Shown here piece by piece: positions 1 through 6,712 of a DNA stretch of 14,312 bases. The stretch spans positions 1 through 14,312 of the forward strand of contig JAHHSK010000050.1 in NCBI GenBank assembly GCA_020025255.1, read 5' to 3'. The DNA comes from Ruthenibacterium sp. GTDB taxonomy: Bacteria; Bacillota; Clostridia; Oscillospirales; Ruminococcaceae. The notes below the pieces were generated by a model, which had not been told where the DNA came from, did not search any database, and saw only the letters and a list, made by a program, of their open reading frames with translations. Positions within the stretch are counted from its first letter, which is position 1. Each line of letters begins with the position of its first letter. A program made the position numbers and the translations under genes.

Positions 1-968
1 CCCATGGCGTTGTAAAGCGAAAAGAACTGATCGCGGGGAATGGAAATGTTTCCCCGTTTGGGATCGGCAAGAAACACACGGTCATCCGCCATGCCGGTGA
101 GAAGCAGGCAGTGCAGGTTCCGATAAGGGCGGTAACGTCTGCCGTCCGGCAGCGTAAAAACAAGCTGTGGGTTGCGCCGCGGCGGCAAATAATCCGCAGT
201 AAGCCATACGGCAACGGGATGCCCGGTATAAAGCGCATACCAAAGCTGCGTGTAATCGGCACCGGAAATTTTTTCGGCGGAAAAAGCAGCGCCGCGTTCG
301 GACAGATATCGGTTTGCCCCCGCGATGACGGGGTCTTCAAAGCAGTACCACCCGCTGCCCGGATCGGAAGGATCCCCGATGTAAGCCTTATTGGGGTTCG
401 GTGCAAACCGGCCAAAGCCCAAGCGGCGGACATCCTGACGGGGAATGCAGCGGAGCGTGAAATCATAGGCATCGACCGCAATGCCGTGGAATTGCATCAG
501 CATGGCAAGGCTCACGCCTTCGCATCCGTTGGGAAGCAGAAGCTCGTTTTGAAAAATCGGTGCTACGTCCAGCTGGACCGCGGGCAGCGTCAGAGAAAAT
601 GCAGCCGATGCCGGCTCCGTTGCCGCAAGCAGGCGGCCTTGAAAGTCAAAGCGGAAAAGGCCATCGGATCGAAGCAGCAGGAGCTGGCAAGCAGCCCCGC
701 CGGAATCGTCGGCGGCCGAGAGCAGCGCACCGTCGGGAAAAGCCGAGGATAAATGCAAAGGCAGTGCAAAATCGGCAGATACACAAATGGGCTGGCGCCG
801 GATGCCGGAAAACGCAGGACTCTGGGCTGGGGCATTGTGCGATGCAGCCGATGCCGCTGCGGGAACAGAGGAGCGGCCGAATGGGGTAAAAACGGCACAC
901 AGGATGCACAGGATCAAAAAAAACAGGAGCCGGTGTCGGTAACGCGGCAGGAACGTGCGGGATTTCAA
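1..968 (-). CDS. Membrane-anchored C39-like cysteine peptidase (YvpB type), C-terminus cut by window edge
   Basis: The minus-strand frame stays open from 968 to the left edge (322 codons visible). Residues 14-27 are a leucine/phenylalanine-rich membrane segment after a basic N-terminus, so the protein is probably a signal-anchored or secreted enzyme. A low-complexity Ala/Ser/Pro linker follows. The C-terminal half matches the Peptidase_C39_2 fold: LPNGCEGVSLAMLM carries the presumed nucleophile Cys149, HCLLLTG carries His286, and LADP carries Asp302. Family members usually end soon after the last visible motif, so only a short tail should be missing. The start must be TTG at 968: an in-frame TAA lies seven codons upstream, no ATG or GTG lies between, and AAAGGCGG sits 9 nt before it. 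The gene follows the AraC gene on the same strand after 111 bp. The target is unknown; related proteins act on extracellular peptides or the cell wall. The family call is firm, the substrate is not. Confidence 0.85.
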   Translation of the reverse strand, partial: MKSRTFLPRYRHRLLFFLILCILCAVFTPFGRSSVPAAASAASHNAPAQSPAFSGIRRQPICVSADFALPLHLSSAFPDGALLSAADDSGGAACQLLLLRSDGLFRFDFQGRLLAATEPASAAFSLTLPAVQLDVAPIFQNELLLPNGCEGVSLAMLMQFHGIAVDAYDFTLRCIPRQDVRRLGFGRFAPNPNKAYIGDPSDPGSGWYCFEDPVIAGANRYLSERGAAFSAEKISGADYTQLWYALYTGHPVAVWLTADYLPPRRNPQLVFTLPDGRRYRPYRNLHCLLLTGMADDRVFLADPKRGNISIPRDQFFSLYNAM

Positions 969-977
969 AAAAGACGA

Positions 978-985
978 CCGCCTTT
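978..985 (-). promoter_or_regulatory. Ribosome binding site that fixes the TTG start of the C39-like peptidase
   Basis: AAAGGCGG on the minus strand ends 9 nt before TTG at 968-966. The in-frame stop TAA at 989-987 excludes any start further upstream. Confidence 0.6.
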
Positions 986-1023
986 CTTAATGTTAACGTA
1001 TTTGGGTGCGGCTTGCGAAAAGC

Positions 1024-1048
1024 TGCGTGGGAAAACAGTTCCCGCGCA
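1024..1048 (-). terminator. Weak hairpin between AraC gene and peptidase gene
   Basis: The arms TGCGTGGGAA and TTCCCGCGCA (plus strand) surround a 5-nt loop. On the minus-strand RNA they pair with one mismatch or a small bulge and are followed by GCTTTTC, which is a poor U-tract. Two further small palindromes (1057-1067 and 1067-1078, the latter TCCGCATGCGGA) lie between it and the AraC stop codon. It could attenuate read-through from the AraC gene into the peptidase gene, or be a leader structure of the peptidase mRNA. I see no convincing promoter in the 111-bp gap. Confidence 0.3.
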
Positions 1049-1079
1049 CGCATGGCATTCCGGGAATCCGCATGCGGAA

Positions 1080-2024
1080 TCACAAGTGGTTCAGCTCACG
1101 GAAGTCGGACGGAGCAACGCCGTATTCTCTGCGGAACGTCCGGTAAAACGTGGAATAATCCGAAAAGCCGACCTCGGCACTGATTTTTCCAAGCGCTTCG
1201 CCCTCAAGGATACGCTCCTTTGCCGCAATAAGGCGGCATTGCGTGAGGTGGCGGTAAAAACTGATGCCGAGCTTTTTGCGAAACAGCTGGTCGATCGTGC
1301 TTTTGCTGACGAAAAAGGCACGCGCTGCGCTTTCCAATGAAATATCCTCGGAAAGATGCTGTTCAATAAAAAGATTCAGCCGATCAAACAGATCCGGAAC
1401 TTCGGCGGGGGACATAGGCGGTTCAATGCATTCCAGCGCGCGGGCAATGCTGACAAGAATTTCCAGTGTCGAGGCGCACACAACGGCCTGCCAGCCCGGT
1501 GCGCTGCGTTCTGCCTCGCGGCAGCCGAACGCGAACAGCTTTGCCACGCTTTCCCAACGCGTATTGGCGGTGCGAAGCACCCCGCACTGCGGCTTTTTCA
1601 TCAGATCCGGCCACATCGGACGGATCATTTCCACATATTCCTGACTGAACCATACGATGCAGCGGCTGTATGGATCGGCCATGTTTTCGGCAAGCAGAGG
1701 GCGATGGCTCACTCCGGGCGGAATAAACACAATGTCGCCGTGGCGCACATGATACCGCTGTGTGCCCAGCAGATACTGTGTGCTGCCGCCGGTGCAGTAG
1801 ATCATTTCGTAAAAAGTATGGCTGTGCAGCTGCACACCATCCCCGCCCTGGCTTACCGATTCGTGCGTGTCCACAAAGCGGGAATTCATTTCCCCCTCCT
1901 GATAGATGTTGATGTATCGGAACGGAGCGGTTTTCAGCTGTGCCTGAACCTCGCTGGCGGTAAGTTCGCGCCCTTTGATTGCAGCTGCTTCCTGCAGCAT
2001 TCTGCGCAACTCGGATAACTTCAC
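1080..2024 (-). CDS. AraC-family transcriptional regulator with N-terminal cupin sensor domain
   Basis: This 314-residue protein has the standard AraC layout. An N-terminal cupin-like ligand-binding domain (about residues 55-150) contains the conserved HSHTFYEMIY stretch and HGDIVFIPPGVSH. The C-terminal pair of helix-turn-helix motifs (about 215-312) includes LESAARAFFVSKSTIDQLF and the family signature VGFSDYSTFYRTFRREYG. It is a cytosolic DNA-binding protein, usually an activator responding to a sugar or similar small ligand. The start is GTG at 2024, with GAGGGA 6-7 nt upstream. It is divergent from the GPH symporter gene, with 183 bp between the two starts. The usual arrangement suggests that it controls the symporter-creatininase operon and itself, and repeated TGCAAT elements in the gap support this. 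The ligand is unknown. Confidence 0.93.
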   Translation of the reverse strand: MKLSELRRMLQEAAAIKGRELTASEVQAQLKTAPFRYINIYQEGEMNSRFVDTHESVSQGGDGVQLHSHTFYEMIYCTGGSTQYLLGTQRYHVRHGDIVFIPPGVSHRPLLAENMADPYSRCIVWFSQEYVEMIRPMWPDLMKKPQCGVLRTANTRWESVAKLFAFGCREAERSAPGWQAVVCASTLEILVSIARALECIEPPMSPAEVPDLFDRLNLFIEQHLSEDISLESAARAFFVSKSTIDQLFRKKLGISFYRHLTQCRLIAAKERILEGEALGKISAEVGFSDYSTFYRTFRREYGVAPSDFRELNHL

Positions 2025-2059
2025 AAATATTCCCTCGTTTGATTGTGGATTTTATGTAT

Positions 2060-2088
2060 ATTATAGCTTTTGTTTAATATAAATGCAA
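2060..2088 (-). promoter_or_regulatory. Promoter of the AraC-family gene
   Basis: On the minus strand TTGCAT (2088-2083) and a perfect TATAAT (2065-2060) are separated by exactly 17 bp. The -35 hexamer matches the consensus at 3 of 6 positions. It overlaps a TGCAAT element of the putative AraC site, which would allow the regulator to control its own synthesis. Confidence 0.7.
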
Positions 2089-2120
2089 TAATTCGTGTGT
2101 AATTTGCAATTTTAATTGCA
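2084..2120 (+). promoter_or_regulatory. Putative AraC-type operator: TGCAAT direct repeats 21 bp apart plus an inverted copy
   Basis: TGCAAT occurs at 2084-2089 and again at 2105-2110, a 21-bp period (two helical turns). AraC-type proteins commonly bind direct repeats with this geometry. An inverted copy, ATTGCA, lies at 2115-2120. The first copy overlaps the -35 box of the AraC gene, and the second abuts the presumed -35 region of the symporter gene (2110-2115), the position expected for an activator. The site assignment is inferred from position and spacing. Confidence 0.4.
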
Positions 2121-2138
2121 GTGGAATTGGAATATACT
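2110..2138 (+). promoter_or_regulatory. Candidate promoter of the symporter-creatininase operon (activator-dependent type)
   Basis: TATACT at 2133-2138 is a good -10 box. The hexamer 17 bp upstream is TTTTAA, a poor -35 match. A weak -35 next to a putative AraC site fits a promoter that needs an activator. No better plus-strand promoter was seen before the start codon at 2208. Confidence 0.45.
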
Positions 2139-2153
2139 GTATCCAAGATACAG
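2137..2153 (+). repeat. Perfect 7-bp inverted repeat at the start of the symporter transcript
   Basis: CTGTATC-CAA-GATACAG is perfectly symmetric around a 3-nt centre and begins at the -10 box. It would lie at or just after the transcription start, so it could be an operator for another regulator or a 5' UTR hairpin. No U-tract follows, so it is not an intrinsic terminator. Confidence 0.4.
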
Positions 2154-2192
2154 CGGCACGCCTTGCGGCCGAAAGGCAGACCGCGACATGAC

Positions 2193-2198
2193 AGGAGG
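2193..2198 (+). promoter_or_regulatory. Ribosome binding site that fixes the symporter start at 2208
   Basis: A perfect AGGAGG lies 9 nt before ATG at 2208. The frame is open 29 codons further upstream to ATG 2121, but that start lacks a ribosome site and lies at or before the presumed transcription start. Confidence 0.85.
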
Positions 2199-2207
2199 AA
2201 TTATACA

Positions 2208-3599
2208 ATGGCTACCACCACTCAGAAAAGTGGCTTGACATTCAAACACAAGGTCGGCTATGCTATGGGCGACCTGGGCGGATGCATGACATTCGCTTTA
2301 ATGGGGGCTATGGCCACCCGCTACTACACCAATGTGCTGCATGTCAACACCGGCATGCTCGCGACATTGCTTTTGGTCTGGAACATCTGGGATGCTGTGA
2401 ATGACCCCATGATGGGCGCATTAATGGACAAAATGTATGCAAAGCACCGCAATAAGAACGGCAAGTTCCGCCCGTGGCTGCTGCGCGCCACGCCGCTGCT
2501 GGCTGTTACCTCGATCGTGTTTTGGACCGTTCCCACCCTGTTCGAAGGCTACACGATGCTGGTAGTGCTGTTCTTCTGCAAGATTCTGTATGAAGGCTGC
2601 TATACCATGTTCAATATCCCCATGGGATCGCTGCTTTCCGCCATGGCGAATACAGACGGCGAGCGTGCGGGGCTGTCCTCTGCCCGCGGTTTTGGTGCGA
2701 TGATCGGCAACATGCTGACAACGATGATCCTTCCGCAGCTGCTGGCCCGCTTCGGTGATACGTCCAAAGCATTTGGACTTGGTGCTGCGATCTGCGCATC
2801 GATCGGCTTTGTGTGCTGCCTGCTGCACTATTACTGGACCGAGGAACGCAATGTTGTGGATACCCCCAAGGGAGAAGCAGACAGCGTTAAGTTTACCGAT
2901 ATCCTTTCGGTTTTCTGCAAGAACCGTGCCTTCCTTGCCCTGTGCATCCATGGCATCTGCATCTGCTGCATGCAGTATGTAGGCTCCACCCTGGGTACTT
3001 ATATGTATTCCGATGTTTTGGGCAATATCGGCATCATGAGTTTTGCAAGCCTGGTTTCGATGCCCCTGAGCACCGTTGCGCTGCTGATCACGCCGAAGCT
3101 TGCTGATAAATTCGGCTTGGAAAAGATCATCCGTATCTGCCTGCTTACGGGCTGTGCTTTGTATGTGGGGCTGTTTGCAGTTATGATGATGTTCCCTGTT
3201 TCGGCAATGGTATACCTTGTCTGGAGCACAATAGCCAGCAGCATTGCAAGCGTATCGATCCTGATGCAGTGGGGTCTTGTGGGTGAAGCCATTGACTACA
3301 ACGAGTTTTTGACCGGAAAGCGCACCGAAGGCTCGATTTACGGCACCTTCAACCTTTCCCGCCGTATCGGCCAGACCGTCGGCAACTCGGCTGCCGTGCT
3401 GGCTCTTGGCTGGATCGGCTATGATTCCGCGCTGGCTGTTCAGTCCGCAGGAACCATTACAGGCATCAAGGCACTGTGCGTGCTGATCCCGGGCGTTTTC
3501 CTGATCGGCTCTTGGATCGCGTTCCGTTTTGTATGGAACATCACACCGGAGATCCGTGAAAAAATGGCTGCCAGCAAAGCGGCAAAATCTGCAAAGTAA
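2208..3599 (+). CDS. GPH-family (MelB-like) cation:sugar symporter, MFS_2 type
   Basis: This 463-residue protein is an integral membrane symporter with about 12 hydrophobic segments, the normal size for the glycoside-pentoside-hexuronide:cation symporter family. Visible family marks are VGYAMGDLGG near the N-terminus, DAVNDPMMG with Asp62 and Asp66 (positions matching the cation-site aspartates of MelB), and GKFRPW at 85-90 in the first cytoplasmic loop. GPH proteins import glycosides, pentosides or hexuronides with Na+ or H+. Here the partner enzyme is a creatininase-type amidohydrolase rather than a glycosidase, so the cargo may not be a simple sugar. The gene is first in a two-gene operon, divergent from the AraC gene, and ends 45 bp before the next gene. 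The family call is strong; the substrate is open. Confidence 0.92.
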   Translation: MATTTQKSGLTFKHKVGYAMGDLGGCMTFALMGAMATRYYTNVLHVNTGMLATLLLVWNIWDAVNDPMMGALMDKMYAKHRNKNGKFRPWLLRATPLLAVTSIVFWTVPTLFEGYTMLVVLFFCKILYEGCYTMFNIPMGSLLSAMANTDGERAGLSSARGFGAMIGNMLTTMILPQLLARFGDTSKAFGLGAAICASIGFVCCLLHYYWTEERNVVDTPKGEADSVKFTDILSVFCKNRAFLALCIHGICICCMQYVGSTLGTYMYSDVLGNIGIMSFASLVSMPLSTVALLITPKLADKFGLEKIIRICLLTGCALYVGLFAVMMMFPVSAMVYLVWSTIASSIASVSILMQWGLVGEAIDYNEFLTGKRTEGSIYGTFNLSRRIGQTVGNSAAVLALGWIGYDSALAVQSAGTITGIKALCVLIPGVFLIGSWIAFRFVWNITPEIREKMAASKAAKSAK

Positions 3600-3644
3600 T
3601 GCCGAATGGCGCACAGTATCAATATAAAGGAGTAGAATCGAACT

Positions 3645-4487
3645 ATGGAACTTCGCACCCGTTTTCTGCCAAAGCTGCTCAACAGCGAGGTGGATGAATA
3701 CTTAAAAACCAACGATATCATCATTGTGCCTGTCGGTACGGTAGAGATGCACGGCGGCCTGCCGCTGGACAGCGAAACTGTCATCAGCGAAGCGTTTGCC
3801 CTGAAGATGGCCGAGGCCTGCGACGGCTTGGTGCTGTCCGGACTGCCGTATTTCTATGCCGGGGCTACGGCTTCCGGACGCGGTACCGTTCAGGTAAGCA
3901 TACGCCAAGGCATCGACTATCTGAATGCGATTGCGCACAGCCTTCTGCGCCAAGGCTTCAAGCGGCAGATCTACATCAGCTTCCACGGGCCTGCGCACAT
4001 GACGTGCAGCCCCATGGTGCGCGATTTCTTCGATGAGACGGGTGTGCCCATTCTGTATATCGATTTGAGCATGCAGATGTTCCAATCCGCTAAGGATCTG
4101 TTTAAATCGATGGATACCTTCCATGCAATCACCGTAGGGGCTTACGAACTTATGGGACGTTTGGAGGATGTGCCCCTTACGACGGAATACAGCGTGCCGC
4201 ACACCAAGACCTGTGCGCAGTTCAGCGATTTGTTTGCGCTGGCCTATCAGAGCGGTTCGACAGGCTACTGCTTTGCCGATCCCATGGATCATATGCCCAC
4301 GACGGCGATCCCCGATGAGAATGTGCGCAGGGAATTGGCAGGCGAAGGAGCAGAGCTGATCTGTGAAATCGTCAAGCGCATGAACATGCCGCATATCACC
4401 GCACAGATGAAGGATCTTAAGGGATATACCGACCATGTCGCACAGCTGTGCCCCTGGATGCCGAGCAGCTATAACAAGGCAAAATAA
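3645..4487 (+). CDS. Creatininase-family metal-dependent amidohydrolase
   Basis: This 280-residue protein is the usual length for the creatininase family, whose members hydrolyse amide or lactam bonds using two metal ions (creatinine amidohydrolase, FAPy deformylase, MftE-like enzymes). The N-terminal signature VPVGTVEMHGGLPLDSE supplies Glu34 and His36, with Glu44 or Asp42 at the place of the usual aspartate. The fold's glycine-rich NGHGGN region appears as SFHGPAHM with His114. A later HAITVGAYE (His160 to Glu168) replaces the usual shorter His-Ala-Gly-x-x-Glu. These differences suggest a divergent subgroup with its own substrate. There is no signal peptide, so it is cytosolic. AAAGGAG lies 12 nt before the ATG, a rather long spacing. 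It is second in the operon with the GPH symporter and presumably acts on what the symporter imports. True creatinine use is unlikely to be provable from this context. Confidence 0.85.
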   Translation: MELRTRFLPKLLNSEVDEYLKTNDIIIVPVGTVEMHGGLPLDSETVISEAFALKMAEACDGLVLSGLPYFYAGATASGRGTVQVSIRQGIDYLNAIAHSLLRQGFKRQIYISFHGPAHMTCSPMVRDFFDETGVPILYIDLSMQMFQSAKDLFKSMDTFHAITVGAYELMGRLEDVPLTTEYSVPHTKTCAQFSDLFALAYQSGSTGYCFADPMDHMPTTAIPDENVRRELAGEGAELICEIVKRMNMPHITAQMKDLKGYTDHVAQLCPWMPSSYNKAK

Positions 4488-4504
4488 TTTACGGCAATCG
4501 TACA

Positions 4505-4536
4505 GCCGCCCGCAGTGTGAAGCGGGCGGCTTTTTT
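4505..4536 (+). terminator. Strong rho-independent terminator of the symporter-creatininase operon
   Basis: GCCGCCCGC and GCGGGCGGC form a 9-bp perfect stem around the loop AGTGTGAA, followed by TTTTTT. The hairpin is nearly identical to the one at 8149-8173. Confidence 0.95.
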
Positions 4537-4575
4537 GAGGACAAAACAAAACCATACGCAGGCCGCACAGGCACA

Positions 4576-4617
4576 AAATAAAAGCATCCGCACGGTACAC
4601 AGCGGATGCTTTTATTT
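4576..4617. terminator. Bidirectional terminator, mainly for the glycosyltransferase gene
   Basis: A perfect 16-bp inverted repeat (arms 4576-4591 and 4602-4617) surrounds a 10-nt loop. The A-rich and T-rich outer arms give U-runs on both strands. It lies 12 bp after the minus-strand glycosyltransferase stop codon, and it also backs up the plus-strand terminator at 4505. Confidence 0.9.
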
Positions 4618-4629
4618 AAGATGCTTTGA

Positions 4630-6363
4630 TCATTTCGATCGTTCCGAGCGCTGCGCAAGAAAATCGTGCAGCTCTCCGCGCTGCTCCAAGCAGCGCATAT
4701 CGCGGATCATATCGTCATAATAGCGGCGCATATCGGCAAGGGAAACGCTGAAGCGCAACGAATCATCGCCGAAAAAGGCAGCATCACTTTTTTGGTAGGC
4801 TTCCATGCGGGCGGCGGCATCCTCAGGCTCGGCCGGCTGAACAAAAAGGCTGGTGATGCGGCATACATCGGGGCGGTGCGGGGTGATGCGCTTTGCGTGT
4901 TCCAGATACTTGAGCCACATGGCCCAATCCTCATGCGCATTCAGCCCGGCGGGCATGCCGCCGTACTGTTCAAACAGGGTGCGGCGGAACAAGACCGTCT
5001 GGATCGGGATGCGGCAGTCCTGACACATGGTAAAGCGGTCAATGCGGTCAAACACCATGGGGCGCAGTTCGGTCACCTGCCCTGTGCGCGAAACAAACAT
5101 GGCACCTGCACTGCCCAGTACAAGATCGGCTTCGGGGTGCTGTTCCAGCACGCTGACAAGCAGCTCCAGATGATCGGGATAGAAAAAATCGTCGTCATCA
5201 AGGAAGTTGCACAAAGTGCCGTGTGCCGCCGCAAGCGCACGATTGCCGTTTTCGGCACGCCCGCGGCGAACGCCATCGTTCAGATATACGATCGGCAGAT
5301 CGGAAAATTCGGCTGATAGCATTTCCTTTGCGGCGGGGGCGCCGTCCTCGGCAACCAGGATCTCAAAATTGCGGTAGGTCTGATTGCGCAGGCTTTGCAG
5401 TGTGCGGCGCAGGGTTTCGGGGCGGCTGCAGGTGCGTACGATAACGGATACCAGCGGCCGCTGCACCGGCGGCACCAGCGCAAAGCGTCCGCGATTGAGC
5501 GCAGGCGCGGCTGCGTATCGCGCGCGTGCTGCGCGCTGTTCCCTGCGGTGCGATGTCCGCCAGAAAAGCAGCCGGGCAATGTGCCGAAAATGGTGCAGGT
5601 AATTCCGGCACAAAACGCGGCGCACGCCTTCAAAATGAACCGGATGCCGCATTTCATGAAGATAACGCAGGCTGCCGCGCACGATTTCGCCAAATGAGCC
5701 GAATTTGTACGGCATCAGCAAGGCGCAGTAAAGCCGGGAGGCATAATCCGCCAGCGTATCAGCGCAGACAGGAGCCGGATCGAACAGAGCGCAGGCCTGC
5801 GGAACACAGCGCAGCTTAAAGCCGGCACTGCGCAGACGCAGGGCAAGCTCCTGCGCACAGCCGCAGCCGGAAAACGCCGGATCGAAGCCGCCCGCCTGTG
5901 CAAAGGCAGTGCGGGATACAGCAAATGCATCACCGGACAGAAAATCGGTTTCCAGCGTGACCGGATCGCAGGCATAGGGGCTTTCCAAAGGCAGGCTGCG
6001 GCATTCCAGCGCGGCATAGCGGGCATCCTGTGCGGCAGCTTGCAAAGCGGAAAACAGCCCCGGTGCTGCGGCGGCATCGGGATGCAGGAAAACAAGCCAA
6101 GGCGCACAGCCGAGTGCGGCGCAGCGGTTTTGCGCATAAGCCGTTTTTTCGCCGGGAACAAAAGGCAGCAGCGTGAAGCTGCCGAACGAAGAAAATTCAC
6201 GGCTCAATGTACGGAGCGGTTCGGAAAACCGCCCGTTGCACGAACAATCTGCAACAAACAGATGAAGCTCGGAAAGCGGGAAATCGACAGCAGCCAGCGC
6301 CGTGAGGCATCGGTGCAGACCGGAAGTGTTTTCTTGCAGAACAATGATGATATCGTACGGCAT
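4630..6363 (-). CDS. Protein with two tandem GT2-type glycosyltransferase domains
   Basis: The 577-residue protein has two family-2 (GT-A fold) regions. The N-terminal one (about 1-200) opens with MPYDIIIVLQ and carries HPDA at 94-97 in place of a clean DXD, then QELALRLRSAGFKL where an ED motif is expected, so it may be weakened. The C-terminal one (about 303-500) is canonical: VSVIVRTCSRPETLRRTLQS, LDDDDFFYPDHLE with the DXD-like metal site at 389-392, and the acceptor-side catalytic motif EDW at 478-480. It probably transfers sugars from nucleotide-sugar donors onto cell-surface or capsular glycans. There is no clear membrane segment or signal peptide. The ATG at 6363 follows AGGGGA by 6 nt. 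The gene stands alone between opposing neighbours, with no other glycan genes in view, so donor and acceptor are unknown. Confidence 0.88.
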   Translation of the reverse strand: MPYDIIIVLQENTSGLHRCLTALAAVDFPLSELHLFVADCSCNGRFSEPLRTLSREFSSFGSFTLLPFVPGEKTAYAQNRCAALGCAPWLVFLHPDAAAAPGLFSALQAAAQDARYAALECRSLPLESPYACDPVTLETDFLSGDAFAVSRTAFAQAGGFDPAFSGCGCAQELALRLRSAGFKLRCVPQACALFDPAPVCADTLADYASRLYCALLMPYKFGSFGEIVRGSLRYLHEMRHPVHFEGVRRVLCRNYLHHFRHIARLLFWRTSHRREQRAARARYAAAPALNRGRFALVPPVQRPLVSVIVRTCSRPETLRRTLQSLRNQTYRNFEILVAEDGAPAAKEMLSAEFSDLPIVYLNDGVRRGRAENGNRALAAAHGTLCNFLDDDDFFYPDHLELLVSVLEQHPEADLVLGSAGAMFVSRTGQVTELRPMVFDRIDRFTMCQDCRIPIQTVLFRRTLFEQYGGMPAGLNAHEDWAMWLKYLEHAKRITPHRPDVCRITSLFVQPAEPEDAAARMEAYQKSDAAFFGDDSLRFSVSLADMRRYYDDMIRDMRCLEQRGELHDFLAQRSERSK

Positions 6364-6712
6364 GATTCGTCCCCTTGTGTTTATTCTGCCGCGCAGATGC
6401 GGCGGCGCGGTTCACACGGATGACGGGAACCGACAGATTTACATTGAGTATAGCACAATTCGGCGCGGAAAAGAAGAAAAAGCACAGAGAAAACATCGAA
6501 ACAGCCGAAAAAAGCCAAAGCCTCCGGCGCGGCAGCGTGAATCGGCAGCACATCGACGGGCAGGACATAAAAGAAAAAACACAGAATGTGCAAAAGTACG
6601 GGGAAACGATTGCGAAACAATAAAATTTTGGCTATAATTAAGATAATCGCAGAGGAATCACTGCGGGTATAGGTACAAAAAAGGAATAAAATAAAAAACA
6701 AGGAGGCTCTTT
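6364..6712. other. 349-bp divergent intergenic region
   Basis: It separates the glycosyltransferase gene (minus) from the dehydrogenase gene (plus). On the right is the clear dehydrogenase promoter (6610-6638), followed by an A-rich leader with a small inverted repeat (CGCAG at 6648-6652, CTGCG at 6661-6665). On the left, a minus-strand TATACT at 6452-6447 is a candidate -10 box for the glycosyltransferase gene, but its -35 is poor. The central stretch (about 6460-6600) is purine-rich on the plus strand. Short frames here lack ribosome sites or recognisable motifs. I see no RNA gene. Confidence 0.6.
6610..6638 (+). promoter_or_regulatory. Promoter of the dehydrogenase-exporter operon
   Basis: TTGCGA (6610-6615) and a perfect TATAAT (6633-6638) are separated by exactly 17 bp. 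The -35 matches the consensus at 4 of 6 positions. It looks like a housekeeping-sigma promoter, and I see no strong operator next to it. Confidence 0.8.

Noticed and set aside
111..752. 213-codon plus-strand frame at the left edge
   Set aside because: The opposite strand encodes the C39-like peptidase with catalytic Cys, His and Asp motifs; this frame is basic, low in hydrophobics and motif-free.
646..1083. 145-codon minus-strand frame overlapping the start of the peptidase gene
   Set aside because: It is in another frame of the same strand, rich in Cys, Pro and Arg, and lacks the peptidase motifs; the true frame starts at TTG 968.
2121..2207. Longer N-terminus for the symporter (29 extra residues)
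   Set aside because: It is basic and polar, with no ribosome site, starts upstream of the presumed transcription start, and a perfect AGGAGG precedes ATG 2208.
2421..3614. 397-codon minus-strand open frame opposite the symporter gene
   Set aside because: It lies wholly antisense to a gene with clear family motifs, is rich in His, Gln and Cys as antisense frames are, and has no ribosome site or recognisable domain.
3702..4658. 318-codon minus-strand open frame opposite the creatininase gene
   Set aside because: It crosses two strong terminators and is antisense to a recognised gene; its composition is that of a shadow frame.
6381..6701. Hydrophobic 106-codon minus-strand frame in the 6364-6712 gap
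   Set aside because: The Phe/Leu richness comes from A-rich leader DNA read in reverse; it covers the dehydrogenase promoter, and no ribosome site is seen.
6639..6712. Possible riboswitch or leader RNA before the dehydrogenase gene
   Set aside because: Only a 5-bp inverted repeat and A-rich sequence are present; there is too little length and structure for a known riboswitch.
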